Shown: positions 22,910 through 33,230 of the stretch, piece by piece
How positions within the stretch are numbered: position 1 is the stretch's first letter
Layout of the letters: the number at the start of each line of letters is the position of its first letter
Origin: Tolypeutes matacus
Taxonomy: Eukaryota > Chordata > Mammalia > Cingulata > Chlamyphoridae
Length of the DNA stretch: 64,000 bases
Assembly (NCBI GenBank): GCA_026826555.1
Contig: JAKSZT010054565.1
Span: 4,762,728 to 4,826,727 of the forward strand
Reading direction: 5' to 3'
Program-made: the position numbers and the translations under genes
The notes under the pieces: model-generated
Told to the model about the DNA's origin: nothing
Database searches by the model: none
The model's input: only the letters and a program-made list of their open reading frames with translations

Positions 22910-23115
22910 CCTGCCTTTGTAGTTTACAAAGTATACATATAAATTTCTCCCTACATTATTGCATTTAATTCTCCTAATTTTACAGATAAGATCAATGAAC
23001 TCAGGACCACTAACTAGTTGAAAATCATACAGCCAGCAGGTTGTAGAGCCAGGCTTTAAATGCAAGCAATTACTTCCTACACTTTGTGTTCTTTACACTG
23101 TGCCATTCTGCCAAC
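22910..23115 (-). repeat. MIR SINE
   Basis: Reverse-complement MIR: CATTTAATTCTCCTAATTTT, ACAGATAAGATCAATGAACT, AGCCAGCAGGTTGTAGAGCC, ending near TTTACACTGTGCCATTCTGC. Confidence 0.8.
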
Positions 23116-23204
23116 TGTCCATGACTATATGAGAGCTCAAAAATATTTTGATGGACGTATATATTCAGGCACCTTAAAAGTGCCCCCTGCTTCCAGTTTT
23201 ATTA

Positions 23205-23602
23205 TTTGTTTTAATAATAGCTTTATTGATTAAAAATTGGCATACCATAAAATTCATCCTTTTAAAGTGTACATTCAGTGGCTTTTAGGGTATTCTCAGA
23301 GTTGTACAACCATCACCACTATTGAATTTTAGAACATTTTTGTCACCTCAAAAGGTGACAGTCACTCCCCATTCTCCCCTCCCCTCATGACAACTGCTAA
23401 TCTACTTTCTTTCTGTACAGGTTTGCCTGTTCTGGACATTTCCCATAAATGTGGTCTTTTGTGACTGGCTTCTTTTGCTTAGCGTAATGTTTTCAAGTTT
23501 CATCCACATTGTACCATGTATCAGAACTTCATTCCTCTTTTTAGCTGACTAATATTCCATTGTATGGCTATACCATATTTTGTTTAGTCATTCACTAGAC
23601 AG
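23205..23602 (-). mobile_element. L1 LINE 3'-end fragment (old L1M/L1ME type), antisense
   Basis: On the plus strand: ATACCATAAAATTCATCC, TTTTAAAGTGTACATTCAGT, TTGTACAACCATCACCAC, CAGTCACTCCCCATTCTCCC, GCCTGTTCTGGACATTTCCC and ATATTCCATTGTATGGCTAT. This order is the reverse complement of the L1M 3' region. The copy is truncated and cannot move. Confidence 0.9.
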
Positions 23603-24749
23603 TTTTTTTAAAACAAATTTCCAGCCAACATTTAAAAATCGAGAGCCTCATAGAAAAATCCAGATGTCCAGTATCTCTTGAAAGATGAGAAGACCTGATG
23701 CCCTGCTCCTTGTGGCAGCCCTGTGCTGCTACAGAGGGGCCACCCCCACCATTAGGGGGCCAAGCACTTCTGGCCTCCTGATGACCCCTTGCCACCTCGC
23801 CTGGACCCTGTCGATATTTGGGTTTGGGATCCATCGTGTCATGATTTGGAGAGAAGTTATGACTCCTCCACGCAACCTTTTACCCTTCAACTTTCTTTCC
23901 TTCACTTCCTGATCTCTTCATTATAATCTCGTAATGCACCTTTGCAGTTGGTGATAATGGACAGTCAAGGACTGCCGAGGCTTTCATTCAGGTCATCTGC
24001 TCCCACCCAAGGGCAACAGTAAGAATGGTCTCACATGCTGAAAGAAACGTGGAGAATTTACAAATCCCTATATGACGGAGGTGGATGTCTTTGCTACATT
24101 TCAGAACTCAATGTGCACTATACAAACTTGGTTTCGAGACCAAACCAAAACAACAAGAAATCAAAAAGCAGCTTCACACATGAAGTGTCAAGCATACACT
24201 TCAAATACTCTCACTCAGTGCCGGAGTTCTGCTGTTTCAGTAGTCCCTGATACCAGAGACTTGATTATTCTTTGTTCTCTTCCTTTTCTTCTAGAGGAAG
24301 AATTCAGATTATCTGATAATTTGAAGGTAAAAGATTCCCTGCATTTCATTTTTTTTTTAAGTTTCTACCAGTAAAGGGGAATAATAGATCCCAATGCTCG
24401 AAGTGTCATATAATTACTATAATATGAAGAGCATTAGCATTTCCATAGGTTTTACCTCACCAACACAAATGTCTGCACGCCTCTAAAGAAACGTGGCCCC
24501 ACATGCACGTGAGCATGCCCAGACACACTCGAGCTCTTTATCCTGCATTTATACTGCATAGAGATACCTTCTGTTTGAACAACACGAGGCTTTGGGGACA
24601 ATTGCACTGCAAAATACTGCAGGGCTATTTTTTAGTAAGTGGGATTTGAGCAATGTTTACTTGTTTAAAGTCCTGCAAGGCTGCAAAAGTATGTTTTCCT
24701 CTTCTTAGTAAACATAAGCAAATAGGAAAAGATGTTATTTTTTTTTTTC
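23603..24749. other. Non-coding flank just beyond the proposed 3' end of ZNF536
   Basis: Mixed to AT-rich, with no recognisable repeat. If the transcript extends past the 24.77-kb signal this would be additional 3' UTR. Confidence 0.35.
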
Positions 24750-24772
24750 CAGAGGTAGAGGTTTTATTGCAT

Positions 24773-24778
24773 AAAACA
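24773..24778 (-). other. ZNF536: Candidate distal polyadenylation signal (AATAAA)
   Basis: The plus strand reads TTTATT, which is AATAAA in the sense of the zinc-finger gene. In mRNA sense it is followed within about 25 bases by an A-rich stretch (plus-strand T run at 24737-24748). It is the last such hexamer of the AU-rich block downstream of the stop codon. Without transcript data it cannot be separated from the proximal hexamers. Confidence 0.4.
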
Positions 24779-25410
24779 CTGGATAAAACTGGACTGCTTC
24801 AAAGACATTTTATTCTAACAGCAAAAAGAAAACAGTCATTGCTGAAAAAACAACTTTTAATACTTTCTATACCAGAATAAAGTTCTGTCAACTGATGTAT
24901 TATAATAATAAATAATGACCAAGAATAAACTTTAAATACAAAGTTTTCTACTTGTTACAAGCATAGCAACAAAATCCTCTACTCTATTGATCTCAGATTG
25001 CCTCCAAGATAGATTTTTTTTTTCTTTGTGTAGGAATGTAGACAGTAATTATGACCAGCATTACAGGATACAGAAGTTACAGGGAAGAGACTTGACATGT
25101 TTAGATATGAGAACCTGATGACATTCAGAAACTGACACTGCATCACTGCGGCTGTTACTTGTTTGTATTACAAGTTACAAATGTTCTGGAAAGAAGGCCT
25201 GTGTCAGAGGGGGAAATCAGGACAGTAGCACTGGACAAAATGGAATCAACACACACGCCACAAAGAAGAGGGGATGGTCCCAGTGTCACAAACAGAATTA
25301 TTGCCTGTCGCATCTGACGACGCTCAGAAGACACAAAAGAATACCGAAACAGTTCCCAAAGTGCTAGAAATGGAATGTGGCTCTCATTTTTTCAAAATTT
25401 TTTCCCTCCG

Positions 25411-25431
25411 TTTTTTTTTTTTTTTTTTTTT

Positions 25432-25462
<31 letters not shown>

Positions 25463-25492
25463 CTTTTTTTCTTCTTTTTTTCTTTTTCTTTG
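25411..25492 (-). repeat. Long T-rich tract (A-rich in ZNF536 mRNA sense) inside the 3' UTR
   Basis: About 82 bases are nearly pure T on the plus strand, broken by single G or C bases (runs near 25411-25433, 25435-25450 and 25452-25462, then CTT interruptions). In the transcript this is an A tract with scattered C and G. No SINE head or target-site duplication is visible beside it, so it may be an expanded homopolymer or the remains of a retroposon tail. Confidence 0.85.
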
Positions 25493-26605
25493 CTAAGATA
25501 CCAAAGGCGGGGCAAACACACAGAAAGCAAGCGACTGGCAGTCACCAAACACGGCAGTGCAGTTAAAATCCTAAAGCTTACTACGGTCAGAAAGTTTTCA
25601 ATAACATCTTGGTCCTTTCTCTAGGATCATAGAAACAGTTGCATTAAGTGTATCAATTCGATTTAAGTAAGGCAGTGAGAACTATACTAGAAAAACAAGA
25701 AAGCAGCTTGCTCTATGCCGGATGGGTTCAGGTTGCACAGCACCTCCTTTAAACCAAAACCTCAGTTAGACGACACCCTTTCGACAGCATATGCAAACCG
25801 TATTCCTTATTAGCCTGAGATTTTTTTTCTGGTCTCAGGATAGCGCTAAGAATTTTATTTACATTGATTGCAGTTTAGTATTTTTGTAAACTGCTGTAGG
25901 CAGAGCTGAAGTTTTTAAGGCCCTGGGGTTTTATTCTGTGCTCCCAGCCTGCAAAGAAATATTGACTTTTTGTTGTTGTTGTTAAGTCTGAATGATCTTG
26001 TTTTAGAAGTTAATACTTCAATACTTCTCTCCCATCACAAACAACAGCACCAATTTCGTGTTACTCAAAGGAAGCATGGTAAAAGGCTGCACTTTTACAC
26101 CATTCTAGCAGATTCAAGAATAAACCTTTAGCTAGTTTTCTTAAATCTTTTTTTTTATTATTATTATTGAATTATTGGCCCTCAAAGTGTCCTCTCCCTC
26201 TGTGTGGTGCAGAACTTGATAAATTTGGAGTATCCAATCAGTAGAAAATCTAAAATCTACAAAAATATAGAACACATTTGTTTTACAAAAACAGACATTT
26301 TAACTCAAATGGTTTCCTTCATTAGAGCTAGAGAGCAGGTTGTTTAGATTCATATTTTAATACAAGCTATTTCATAAGAGCCTGCTGTAGAAGAAAATCT
26401 CACTTCATGTCTGTGACACTTATAAAAACTAACACATGAAAAAAATCTGATAAGGACTCAGTCGGCCTTCATTCAAGTAAAATTTTAAAAAATCATAATA
26501 AAAACAATCTTTCTATTAGTACATAAATTTCAGTTTCTCACCAGTACCTTCTCTGGATAGATTTGGCTAATTTTCCTAAACAGCATTTTATATAATGTAT
26601 CCTAC

Positions 26606-26623
26606 TTTTTTTTTTTTTTTTTT
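26606..26623 (-). repeat. Poly(T) run in the 3' UTR
   Basis: Eighteen consecutive T bases on the plus strand (A in mRNA sense). With the 25.4-kb tract it gives the UTR two internal oligo-dT priming sites. Confidence 0.85.
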
Positions 26624-27424
26624 ACATCAACCTTCTTCATCATCCAAAAATAAAATAGACAACCAAGAAAAAAGCATTTCCCTCCATTTGAGCTGAAAAA
26701 AGGAATTACTCATCAAACCTGCAATGGACATTTGTCTGCAGACACTTCCTGACCATTGATTCATTTAGCTGGGTATTTTTTAAAAATGAAAATTGAATAT
26801 GGCCATCCTTTGCAGAGCCGGTCAGCCCTGGCGCTGGCTGCGGGCCGTCTAAGGTTTCTCCGAGAGTGCAGTTGCGACACCACCGTGAATTGATTTTCTC
26901 TGCAGTGGCCGCTCCAGTCTGCCTGGCACCGCGACTGCCTCCCAACACATCTCATTACGGTGCTAGGCAAATGACAGCATCTGGTGTCAGATTATAAAGG
27001 TGTTTTCAGCAATGAAAACACAGCCCCTCCATCTTCAAGGCAACACTAAATCATTCAGATGGTATCGTTTTTCGGTTAAGAGCATTATTTTTGGACAAAG
27101 ACGACTTTCGAGTTGGATAGGGCCCCTGGCTTTATAGAGCTCGGAGGACACCAAGCATTTTTGAAATCGCTTTTCTCCCACCTGCATTGTTGGGAAGTAC
27201 TTGTTGCCGGGTAACAGTTTAGCAGCCATGTTCAAGGGCTGGGGATTTTTTTTTTTTTTAATATATATATATAGATATCTTTTTAAAATTTTTTAAATGT
27301 TCTATACACTAGTAGGGAGTGTACATGATCCCCCCCCCTTGGAATGCAGTTAGCACACTCTTTTTACCAGATGCATAATCTTAAATCTGTGTAAAATAAT
27401 ATTGCAATATACAGATGGGGCTGT

Positions 27425-27669
27425 TCAGACGCGCTGGTCCTGGGCCTTGCAGCCCTCCTCCGTGAGCTCTGCAGAGCTCCCCGCCTTGACAGCTGTGGGC
27501 TCCTCGAAATTCCCAGAAGCCTCCGAGTCGACTCTGGAGCGCTTGAACCTGCGGTCCGGATACTGGCTGTTGTCAAAAGGCATGCGATGGACGCAGAGGA
27601 CGTGGGTCTTCAGGTTCCCCTTCTGAGAGGCACTGTAGGGACAGTAGCGGCACTGGAAAGGTCTGTGAC
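27425..27669 (-). CDS. ZNF536: Last coding exon of ZNF536 (C2H2 zinc-finger protein), C-terminal part only
   Basis: Seen: on the minus strand a pyrimidine-rich tract and CAG acceptor (AG at 27670-27671) precede an open frame of 81 codons plus two bases, ending in TGA at 27425-27427. The exon therefore starts in phase 1, and the first codon is split across the junction. The peptide starts near HRPFQCRYC and holds one C2H2 finger with spacing C-x2-C-x12-H-x4-H (finger core ending in KTHVLCVH). A basic patch (DRRFKRSR) and an acidic, serine-rich tail ending in CKAQDQRV follow. Known: ZNF536 is a multi-finger nuclear repressor of about 1,300 residues in human, brain-enriched, that restrains retinoic-acid-induced neuronal differentiation. 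Inferred: this is its C-terminus, recognised from the finger and the following residues. All upstream fingers lie outside the window. A related paralogue such as ZNF219 is less likely because the finger and linker match ZNF536 better from memory. Confidence 0.82.
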
Positions 27670-27705
27670 CTGAGGGCAGAAAGAGTGGCCGGTCAGAGTT
27701 GCAGT
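27670..27705 (-). promoter_or_regulatory. ZNF536: Splice acceptor and polypyrimidine tract of the terminal ZNF536 exon
   Basis: Read on the minus strand, the sequence just upstream of the exon is CACTCTTTCTGCCCTCAG, a strong pyrimidine tract with a CAG acceptor. The open frame continues upstream of this point to a methionine at 27727, but that part reads through the tract and lacks finger residues. The acceptor therefore sets the real 5' edge of the exon. Confidence 0.8.
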
Positions 27706-27918
27706 TCCCCCTCTCCCCAGCCCCCAACCCTCAAAGGATCAGAATCATTATCATCAATATCGCCGTGATTACTGTTATTGCTTTGTGAACATCTAATATT
27801 AAAAGAGAGCAAAGCCACCAATATATTCGGCATATAAACAAGGATTTAAAAGCTCTTTCTGTCCTGGACCAGAGTTTATAATCCAGATTTTCTGGGTGAC
27901 TGTAGAGAAAGTTTCCAA

Positions 27919-28256
27919 CACCTGGAACTTTTTCTACAAAGGGTCAGATAGTAAATATTTTAGGCAAGGCAGGCCAGGAGGCAAAATGGAGGATATGAGG
28001 TGCCAGTTACATAACCCAAGAGAAACCAAATTTCCACAAACGTTTTATGAATGACATTCAAAACTTTATTTATGGACATTGAAATCTGAATTTCATGTAA
28101 TTTTTGTGTGAAATAGTATTCCTTTTTTATTTCCAACTACTTAAAAAATGTAAAAACCAGTCTTAGCTAACAGACTGTACAAAAAAAGTGTTTTTTTTGT
28201 TTTTTTGTTTTGTTTTTGGTGACTTTGGCCCATAGACAGTACTTTGCTGACCCCTG
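27919..28256 (-). mobile_element. hAT-Charlie-type non-autonomous DNA transposon, with internal changes
   Basis: The left end (ACTTTTTCTACAAAGGGTCA, AGATAGTAAATATTTTAGGC) and right end (CCCATAGACAGTACTTTGCT then GACCCCTG) match the well-known mammalian family whose termini read CAGGGGTCGGCAAACT, on the minus strand. The centre (ACTTTATTTATGGACATTG and a T-rich stretch) is diverged. Target duplications are too decayed to be sure. Exact MER name not assigned. Confidence 0.75.
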
Positions 28257-29119
28257 CTCTCCACAAAAACCATAGATGCCTCCATCTGGGTGCCCAGCTA
28301 AGTCTCCAGGTGATACCAGCTCACTTTCCTATCCCCGTGATTTCTTTATTGCTAAACAAAGCAAGCAAGTCAAGGGAGTGCATGGTTGGGGATGGGGAAA
28401 TTATTACTCAAGCCTTGTTTTGGGGGAGCAGAGTCAGAAGTGCTAAGCTGGAGGGATTTGTAGAATCTCAGGGTTTTGGTGGGGATGAGTACAGCAGAAA
28501 AGATCAGGCCCAGAATCAGAGCAATCACATAATCAAGACTAGCATGAGGTTTAAAGATGTTGGATTTTGAATCATAACCCTTGAAATCAAACTTTCCTAG
28601 AAAAGCTCTAGTTTGGAAGAGAAGAGAGATGCTTATGGAAATCCTTCTACTCCTCTAAGCTTGATTTCTCTGCTCTGATGCACAGAAGACATGCACACGT
28701 TTCTGCCATCTTGAGGAACTGGTAAGCCTCTGGTTTGGGAAGTTGCAATGGAGGAATCACACACACCCCTGCCGCCCGATGCTGGGAAGCTGTTGGTGCA
28801 CCATTCCTGGTAGCTCATGAGAGCCGCTCTACCCAGCACCAAGAGAGGTCACAGCCCAGGACTGGGTTTCATTTGCTCAGAAAAATAAATAAATGAAGAA
28901 ATGGGCCCAATCATTTACCCCAGAAAACATCCCAATAGCATATTCAGCACTTTTTCTGGAACAGTAATAGCAGAAGTTACATGTATCTACCTGGCAAAAC
29001 AACCTTGCCCCTGAGAAATTGAAGCCTGTTTCCTCTTCAAATTAGATCTAAGGCTAGATTTTTTGTTTCTTACTTATTGGGTTTCAGGAGTCACCCCTCT
29101 CGTTCTTCTCTCATATCTA
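28257..29119. other. Intronic sequence, no gene seen
   Basis: Unique-looking sequence, no recognisable repeat or domain-bearing frame. Confidence 0.4.
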
Positions 29120-29705
29120 CTTGGTCTCTAGGACCAATCCATTCAACCTGGTGACTCTCCTTTCAATCTCTCCTCCAAAACCCAACCCAGTCTTCCCCAA
29201 CTCTTGCCTAGACCATGCACGTGGCAGTCTGCAGAAAGGCTTTGATGCCTACAGCTTCCCCAACCCCAGTCCATCCTCTCCAGGGAGACCAAGTGAGCTC
29301 TTAAAAGCAGAAACTCAGCTTGTGATTTGCTTGCCCTAAATTTTCAATGGTTCTCTAACCCCAAAGGAATAATCAGGACCTTCATGGCTCAGTCCCAAGC
29401 ACCTCTGACTTCTTCTCATCATCCTTTTGACCACACCAAACCAAACCATTAGGTGGTCCCTGTAAATAAGTTTCATCTTTCAGGGTCTCCATGCCCTTGC
29501 TTGTACTACCCTCACTCTGAAATCCTACTCCCATTGTCTGGAAGCCCAGAGCTCATACTTCCTTCAAGGCTCTGCTCAGCTGGGACTCCTGTTTTGTAGG
29601 TTCTTGTGCCTAACTGGTCCTCTGAGAGGGAGGAACCAGAGCCATCTCAGTGTCATTGTGCAAGCCCAGTGCCTGGCACAGAACAAGCAGGCAGGAACCA
29701 TACGT
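29120..29705 (+). repeat. L2 LINE 3' region, long copy
   Basis: L2 order is readable over almost 600 bases: GGGTCTCCATGCCCTTGCTT, TTCCTTCAAGGCTCTGCTC and CCAGTGCCTGGCACAGAACA near the 3' end. Sense orientation is plus, opposite to the host gene. Confidence 0.8.
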
Positions 29706-31379
29706 GAGATTGAATTATCTTAATCTTTCACTTTGCTTTTTTTTTTTTTTTGAAGGAATTATAAATTTTTGGATAGCTTCTGCTTCTTTTGTTTCTTCTG
29801 ATGTACCTAACATGAGGCTGAATTTGATCAGCTTTCCCAGCTGCAAAAGCCAATCTGCAAGTCTGTGCACTTTGGCAGTAAGAACAAAATGAAGCCCAAG
29901 AAAGTGGACTTGCGATTGCCCTCAGCACACCGAGAAGAGCACAAATGATCCAAAGGAGGGTCCTACACCCTGATTGCCAGAGAGCAGCAGGACCCACCAA
30001 TATGACCCACCTTCTAGCTTCCTGCTCCCCAGAAGTCAGACTCCTGTAGGTGGCCCCTGGTCTTCATCACCTCAGAGTTAGGATATAGCCTCAAAGGAAG
30101 AGTTTGGAAGCCAAACAATGGGGATGGGGTAGGAAAACCATGTTCATCCTCCCCGCCATGATGGTAAGTCCAAGTCAGGGCCAGTCAGGTCATCAGTGAG
30201 CTCCAAACAGATCTTTCTGACCAAGCAGCTTAGTAGTAATGTCAATCTCCCAAGACTCAACCATCCAACAAGTGAAGCCATCATCCTATGGACATTAAGC
30301 TGTGCTCTGTGCTTAGTGAGAAAGGATTTGAGGTGATCTGAAAGGTAAGTTAGCAAGCAGGAGCACAGAGGGACCAAATCTATAATTGGAGGCATAAGAA
30401 GCAATTGGAGATCACCATGAAGAACCTGGGTTGAAATGCTAAGACTTCAGGAAGCCTACAAAACATTTCTAAAGTTTATTCCAAAGGTTCTCAGAAATAG
30501 ACTGTATTTCCCACCAATGGCAGCTCTGTAGCAGCTCACAGAGACCACAGTAGACTCTTGATGAGGGGCGATCACTGCTTATCATGGCTCAGAAAAATCT
30601 GGAGTGAACTCAACAATTTATTTACAATAGTGCAATATTTTTAGAGGGAATATCACCATGGTATGACCTCTTTAAATAAAAATTAAAAACAAATAAAAAA
30701 CAAAAAACAACAACAAAAAAAAAACCCTTCAGGCCATGACTCAAAGAAACTTGCAAACTATGAAACAAAATAACCAAACCATCATATTGTTTATGAATAT
30801 CCCTCAAGTCAACAAGATTCATATTGGTTCTTCCATACTTTCACTGTTTTTGTTCATCTGCCAAAGCTGTTTGTTATAATTTCTACTATCATTACCAAAT
30901 ACTAAGCTTCCATATGAATTCTATGCTAAACCCTTTGGAAACCTCTCTCTCTCTCTCTGCAAATTACATCACAACAAAAGCCATGCAACATGCATCTTAG
31001 CAAACTTAATGGAGAACTTCAAATGTCACCTTTATTCACAATGAGAGCCTTTTGGAATTGGCCAATTTGACATGAAAGCACTTAGTATATTTTTCCTGCC
31101 AATGTATTTTATATGATTTACCATGGTTTTATCCTATGGTTATATTCTGAATCTCTATTTCTTGGTAGTATCAACTATATACAATCTTCATTGGTCAAAA
31201 CATTAGTGCTAAATTGGATTTCATTTTAACTGAAGTGAGATAGAAATCTATATGTAAATGTATGTGTACATTCATAGATGAAATCTAGAAAATATTGGTA
31301 TCATAATAAATCCTGATCCTGCAATATACCTTGTGACTGGAATCTTTGTAGATAATAATGGCAGTGTCTAAAATCCTCC
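29706..31379. other. Intronic sequence, AT-rich, low-complexity tracts only
   Basis: A T run lies at 29738-29752, an A/C-rich tract at about 30675-30725 and a (CT)n stretch near 30944-30958. No domain-bearing frame. Confidence 0.4.
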
Positions 31380-31570
31380 AAAGATCTACATTCTAGTTCT
31401 TCACATACATTTTTACATGCTTATCTTCATTCTTGAGCTTTGTAGCAGCTTCGTAACGGGTGGTATCAGTCCCGTTGTATAGATAAGGAAGTAAAGATAG
31501 AGTAAAATGGGAAGGTTTGACTTCAAAACAGATTTCCAATGTATATACATTATCTAGGTCCCTTAATTCT
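31380..31570 (-). repeat. Possible MIR SINE, diverged
   Basis: The segment GTTGTATAGATAAGGAAGTA resembles the antisense MIR core, preceded by CATGCTTATCTTCATTC and followed by a TTTGACTTCAAAACAG stretch. Weak. Confidence 0.45.
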
Positions 31571-31851
31571 ACAAAATTCTTGCAAGGACCATGTTTGCAA
31601 TGTACTTTTATAGGATATACACACACATGCAATCCATTGTTTTAGGTGTAATTAAAATGCATTTTTGTACAATACCTCCCTCTTTCTCTCCATCCCCTTC
31701 TCTGTATTCCTCCTTCTGGGGTGTTTGTTGAAAGGTTCTCTTAAGACTGAAGTGGAAGTGCTTGGGCAAAATGAGAGGGCTGTTCTGAGAGAGGGAGGTT
31801 GTGAGGACCTCTAATGGATCCAGAAGAAGGCATGATGTTCTCCTGAGAGGC
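31571..31851. other. Intronic sequence, no gene seen
   Basis: Nothing recognised. Confidence 0.4.
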
Positions 31852-31936
31852 AAATTTAGAGAAGTAGTTGTAGCTTAGTGGTTGAGCACCTGCTTCCCAT
31901 ATATGGGGTCCTGGGTTCAATCCCCAGTGCCTCCTT

Positions 31937-31950
<14 letters not shown>

Positions 31951-31973
<23 letters not shown>

Positions 31974-32092
31974 TATNNNNNNNNNNNNNNNNNNNNNNNN
32001 NNNNNNNNNNNNNNNNNNNNNNNNNNNNNNNNNNNNNNNNNNNNNNNNNNNNNNNNNNNNNNNNNNNNNNNNNNNNTATATATATTTTTTTT
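31951..32092. repeat. (TA)n microsatellite containing an assembly gap
   Basis: TA units abut the gap on both sides (31951-31976 and 32077-32084), followed on the right by a run of 13 T bases. The true length is unknown. Confidence 0.85.
31977..32076. other. Assembly gap of exactly 100 N
   Basis: One hundred N bases, a conventional size for a gap of unknown length, placed inside the SINE tail microsatellite. Confidence 0.99.
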
Positions 32093-32114
32093 TTTTTAAG
32101 GAGTAAAATTTAGA

Positions 32115-33085
32115 TGAAAGTCTCATCCTTTGTTGATGGGGATATTCATTATTTCCAAACAGAAAGCTGTTGTTTTGCACAGCATTTTTGGAAATATTTT
32201 TTGATCCATTCTGGTCTATTTCTAAGTCCAGCTAAATCTGGATGAATTTTCCAACTACTCTATGCCATTTGCCCACATGAAACCCCTGATACTGGCACAA
32301 ACACAGTCATGTTGAAATCTGTTGGCTTTGGGACGGAGAACATAAGCAAGGCCTTCAGAACAAACCGTACTCTTGAGGCCTGCACTGAGTGCTTCATTGT
32401 GGCATTTAAATATCTGTGACAGAAGAAGAGACCCATCCGAAGGCAGGGGCAAAAAGAGGGGCCCACAGCAATCTGCTGGGTGCCTTCTCACTTTCCTGCA
32501 GGTATGGGTGTGGGGCTCCCTGGAAATCAGATCTCCAAACGGAGGTAGTCACCTGTCCCCAGAGGAGAAGCCACTGCAGCATTTCAGGGTGACAGAGCAG
32601 TCCCTCACTGGCCTGCACAATTTCATCCATTCTCTTTTAATGAGAGAAAAGACCCACCATGCTGCCTGCACCATCTTGGAAGACCAGAATTGGAACTGGT
32701 GGTTTTTCAGGGTTTTTGGGTGGCAATAAAGATGCTATTGTTTATCAAGTTTTAAGAAGAAAATCAAACAAACAAACAAAAAAATAGCTTCAAGGCAGAG
32801 TTCAGTCCAACGGCCTTTCGTGGTGGCTGAATCAGAGAATAGAGATGCCCACCCCATCTGTCCCCCCTTAGAGGAGGTCAAGACAATGACCTCTCCAAGC
32901 GTCACACTCCTCGGTCTTGGTTGGACACCTTTGCCTGCCTTTCTTTCAGATCTCCTCCTCCCCTCCAGGGGACATTATCACGTCTGGTGAGGCATTTGTT
33001 TTTGGGGTGAGAAAATCTTGGGCTGTAACCATAGCTTCCTTCCTTCATGCAGTGAAGGTATTTAATTCTCCAAACTTCAGTGTCT
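32115..33085. other. Intronic sequence, no gene seen
   Basis: Mixed composition. An (AAAC)n-like run lies near 32762-32782. The frame at 32373-32729 has no recognisable domain. Confidence 0.4.
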
Positions 33086-33230
33086 TCTCTGTGTAACCTT
33101 AAGTAACTCGACCTCTCAGGGCTTCAGAATCTGTATCTTGAAAATGGGGAAATAATAATAATAATACCTACACCACAGGGATTTTGTGAGGATCAAAGGA
33201 GACTATGGGGCAATGGTTGCTAAATGATAT
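33086..33230 (+). repeat. MIR SINE
   Basis: MIR core order on the plus strand: GTGTAACCTTAAGTAACTCG, TGTATCTTGAAAATGGGGA, an (ATA)n expansion, CCTACACCACAGGGATTTTG and GTGAGGATCAAAGG. Confidence 0.85.

Larger units (their letters stand above)
24750..27424 (-). other. ZNF536: Probable 3' UTR of ZNF536
   Basis: No intron signal or second open frame follows the stop codon. The sequence is AU-rich, mostly free of recognisable transposons and contains several minus-strand AATAAA hexamers: TTTATT on the plus strand at 25930-25935, 25854-25859, 24809-24814 and 24773-24778. The last is the best candidate for the distal end. A UTR ending there would be about 2.7 kb. A Pumilio-type element (UGUAAAUA in the mRNA) lies at 25856-25863. 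The mRNA-sense CTACCTC at 24762-24768 matches a let-7 seed site and sits next to the presumed cleavage site. A shorter UTR using an internal signal is possible. Confidence 0.55.
31861..32105 (+). mobile_element. tRNA-derived SINE, xenarthran DAS-type monomer, with gapped tail
   Basis: A 70-base tRNA-like head has a pol III A box (TAGCTTAGTGG, 31871-31881) and a B box (GGTTCAATCCC, 31914-31924), then GTGCCTCCTT and an A-rich tail that runs into (TA)n and the assembly gap. Flanks share AAATTTAGA (31852-31860 and 32106-32114), extendable with small differences to AAATTTAGAGAAG and AAATTTAGATGAAAG, as expected for an L1-mobilised SINE. The TTAGTGGTTGAGCACCTGCT segment matches the armadillo/sloth DAS family from memory. 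It is a retroposon, not a functional tRNA gene. Confidence 0.8.

Noticed and set aside
25274..25624. 116-residue frame rich in phenylalanine
   Set aside because: It is a translation of the poly(T) tract and its flanks in the antisense of the 3' UTR.
27670..27727. Extension of the zinc-finger frame to the upstream methionine at 27727
   Set aside because: This part reads through the polypyrimidine tract and splice acceptor and loses similarity to zinc-finger protein sequence, so it is intronic.
31861..31935. Functional tRNA gene suggested by A and B boxes
   Set aside because: The head is followed by the SINE body and an A-rich tail with target duplications, so it is a retroposed tRNA-derived SINE.
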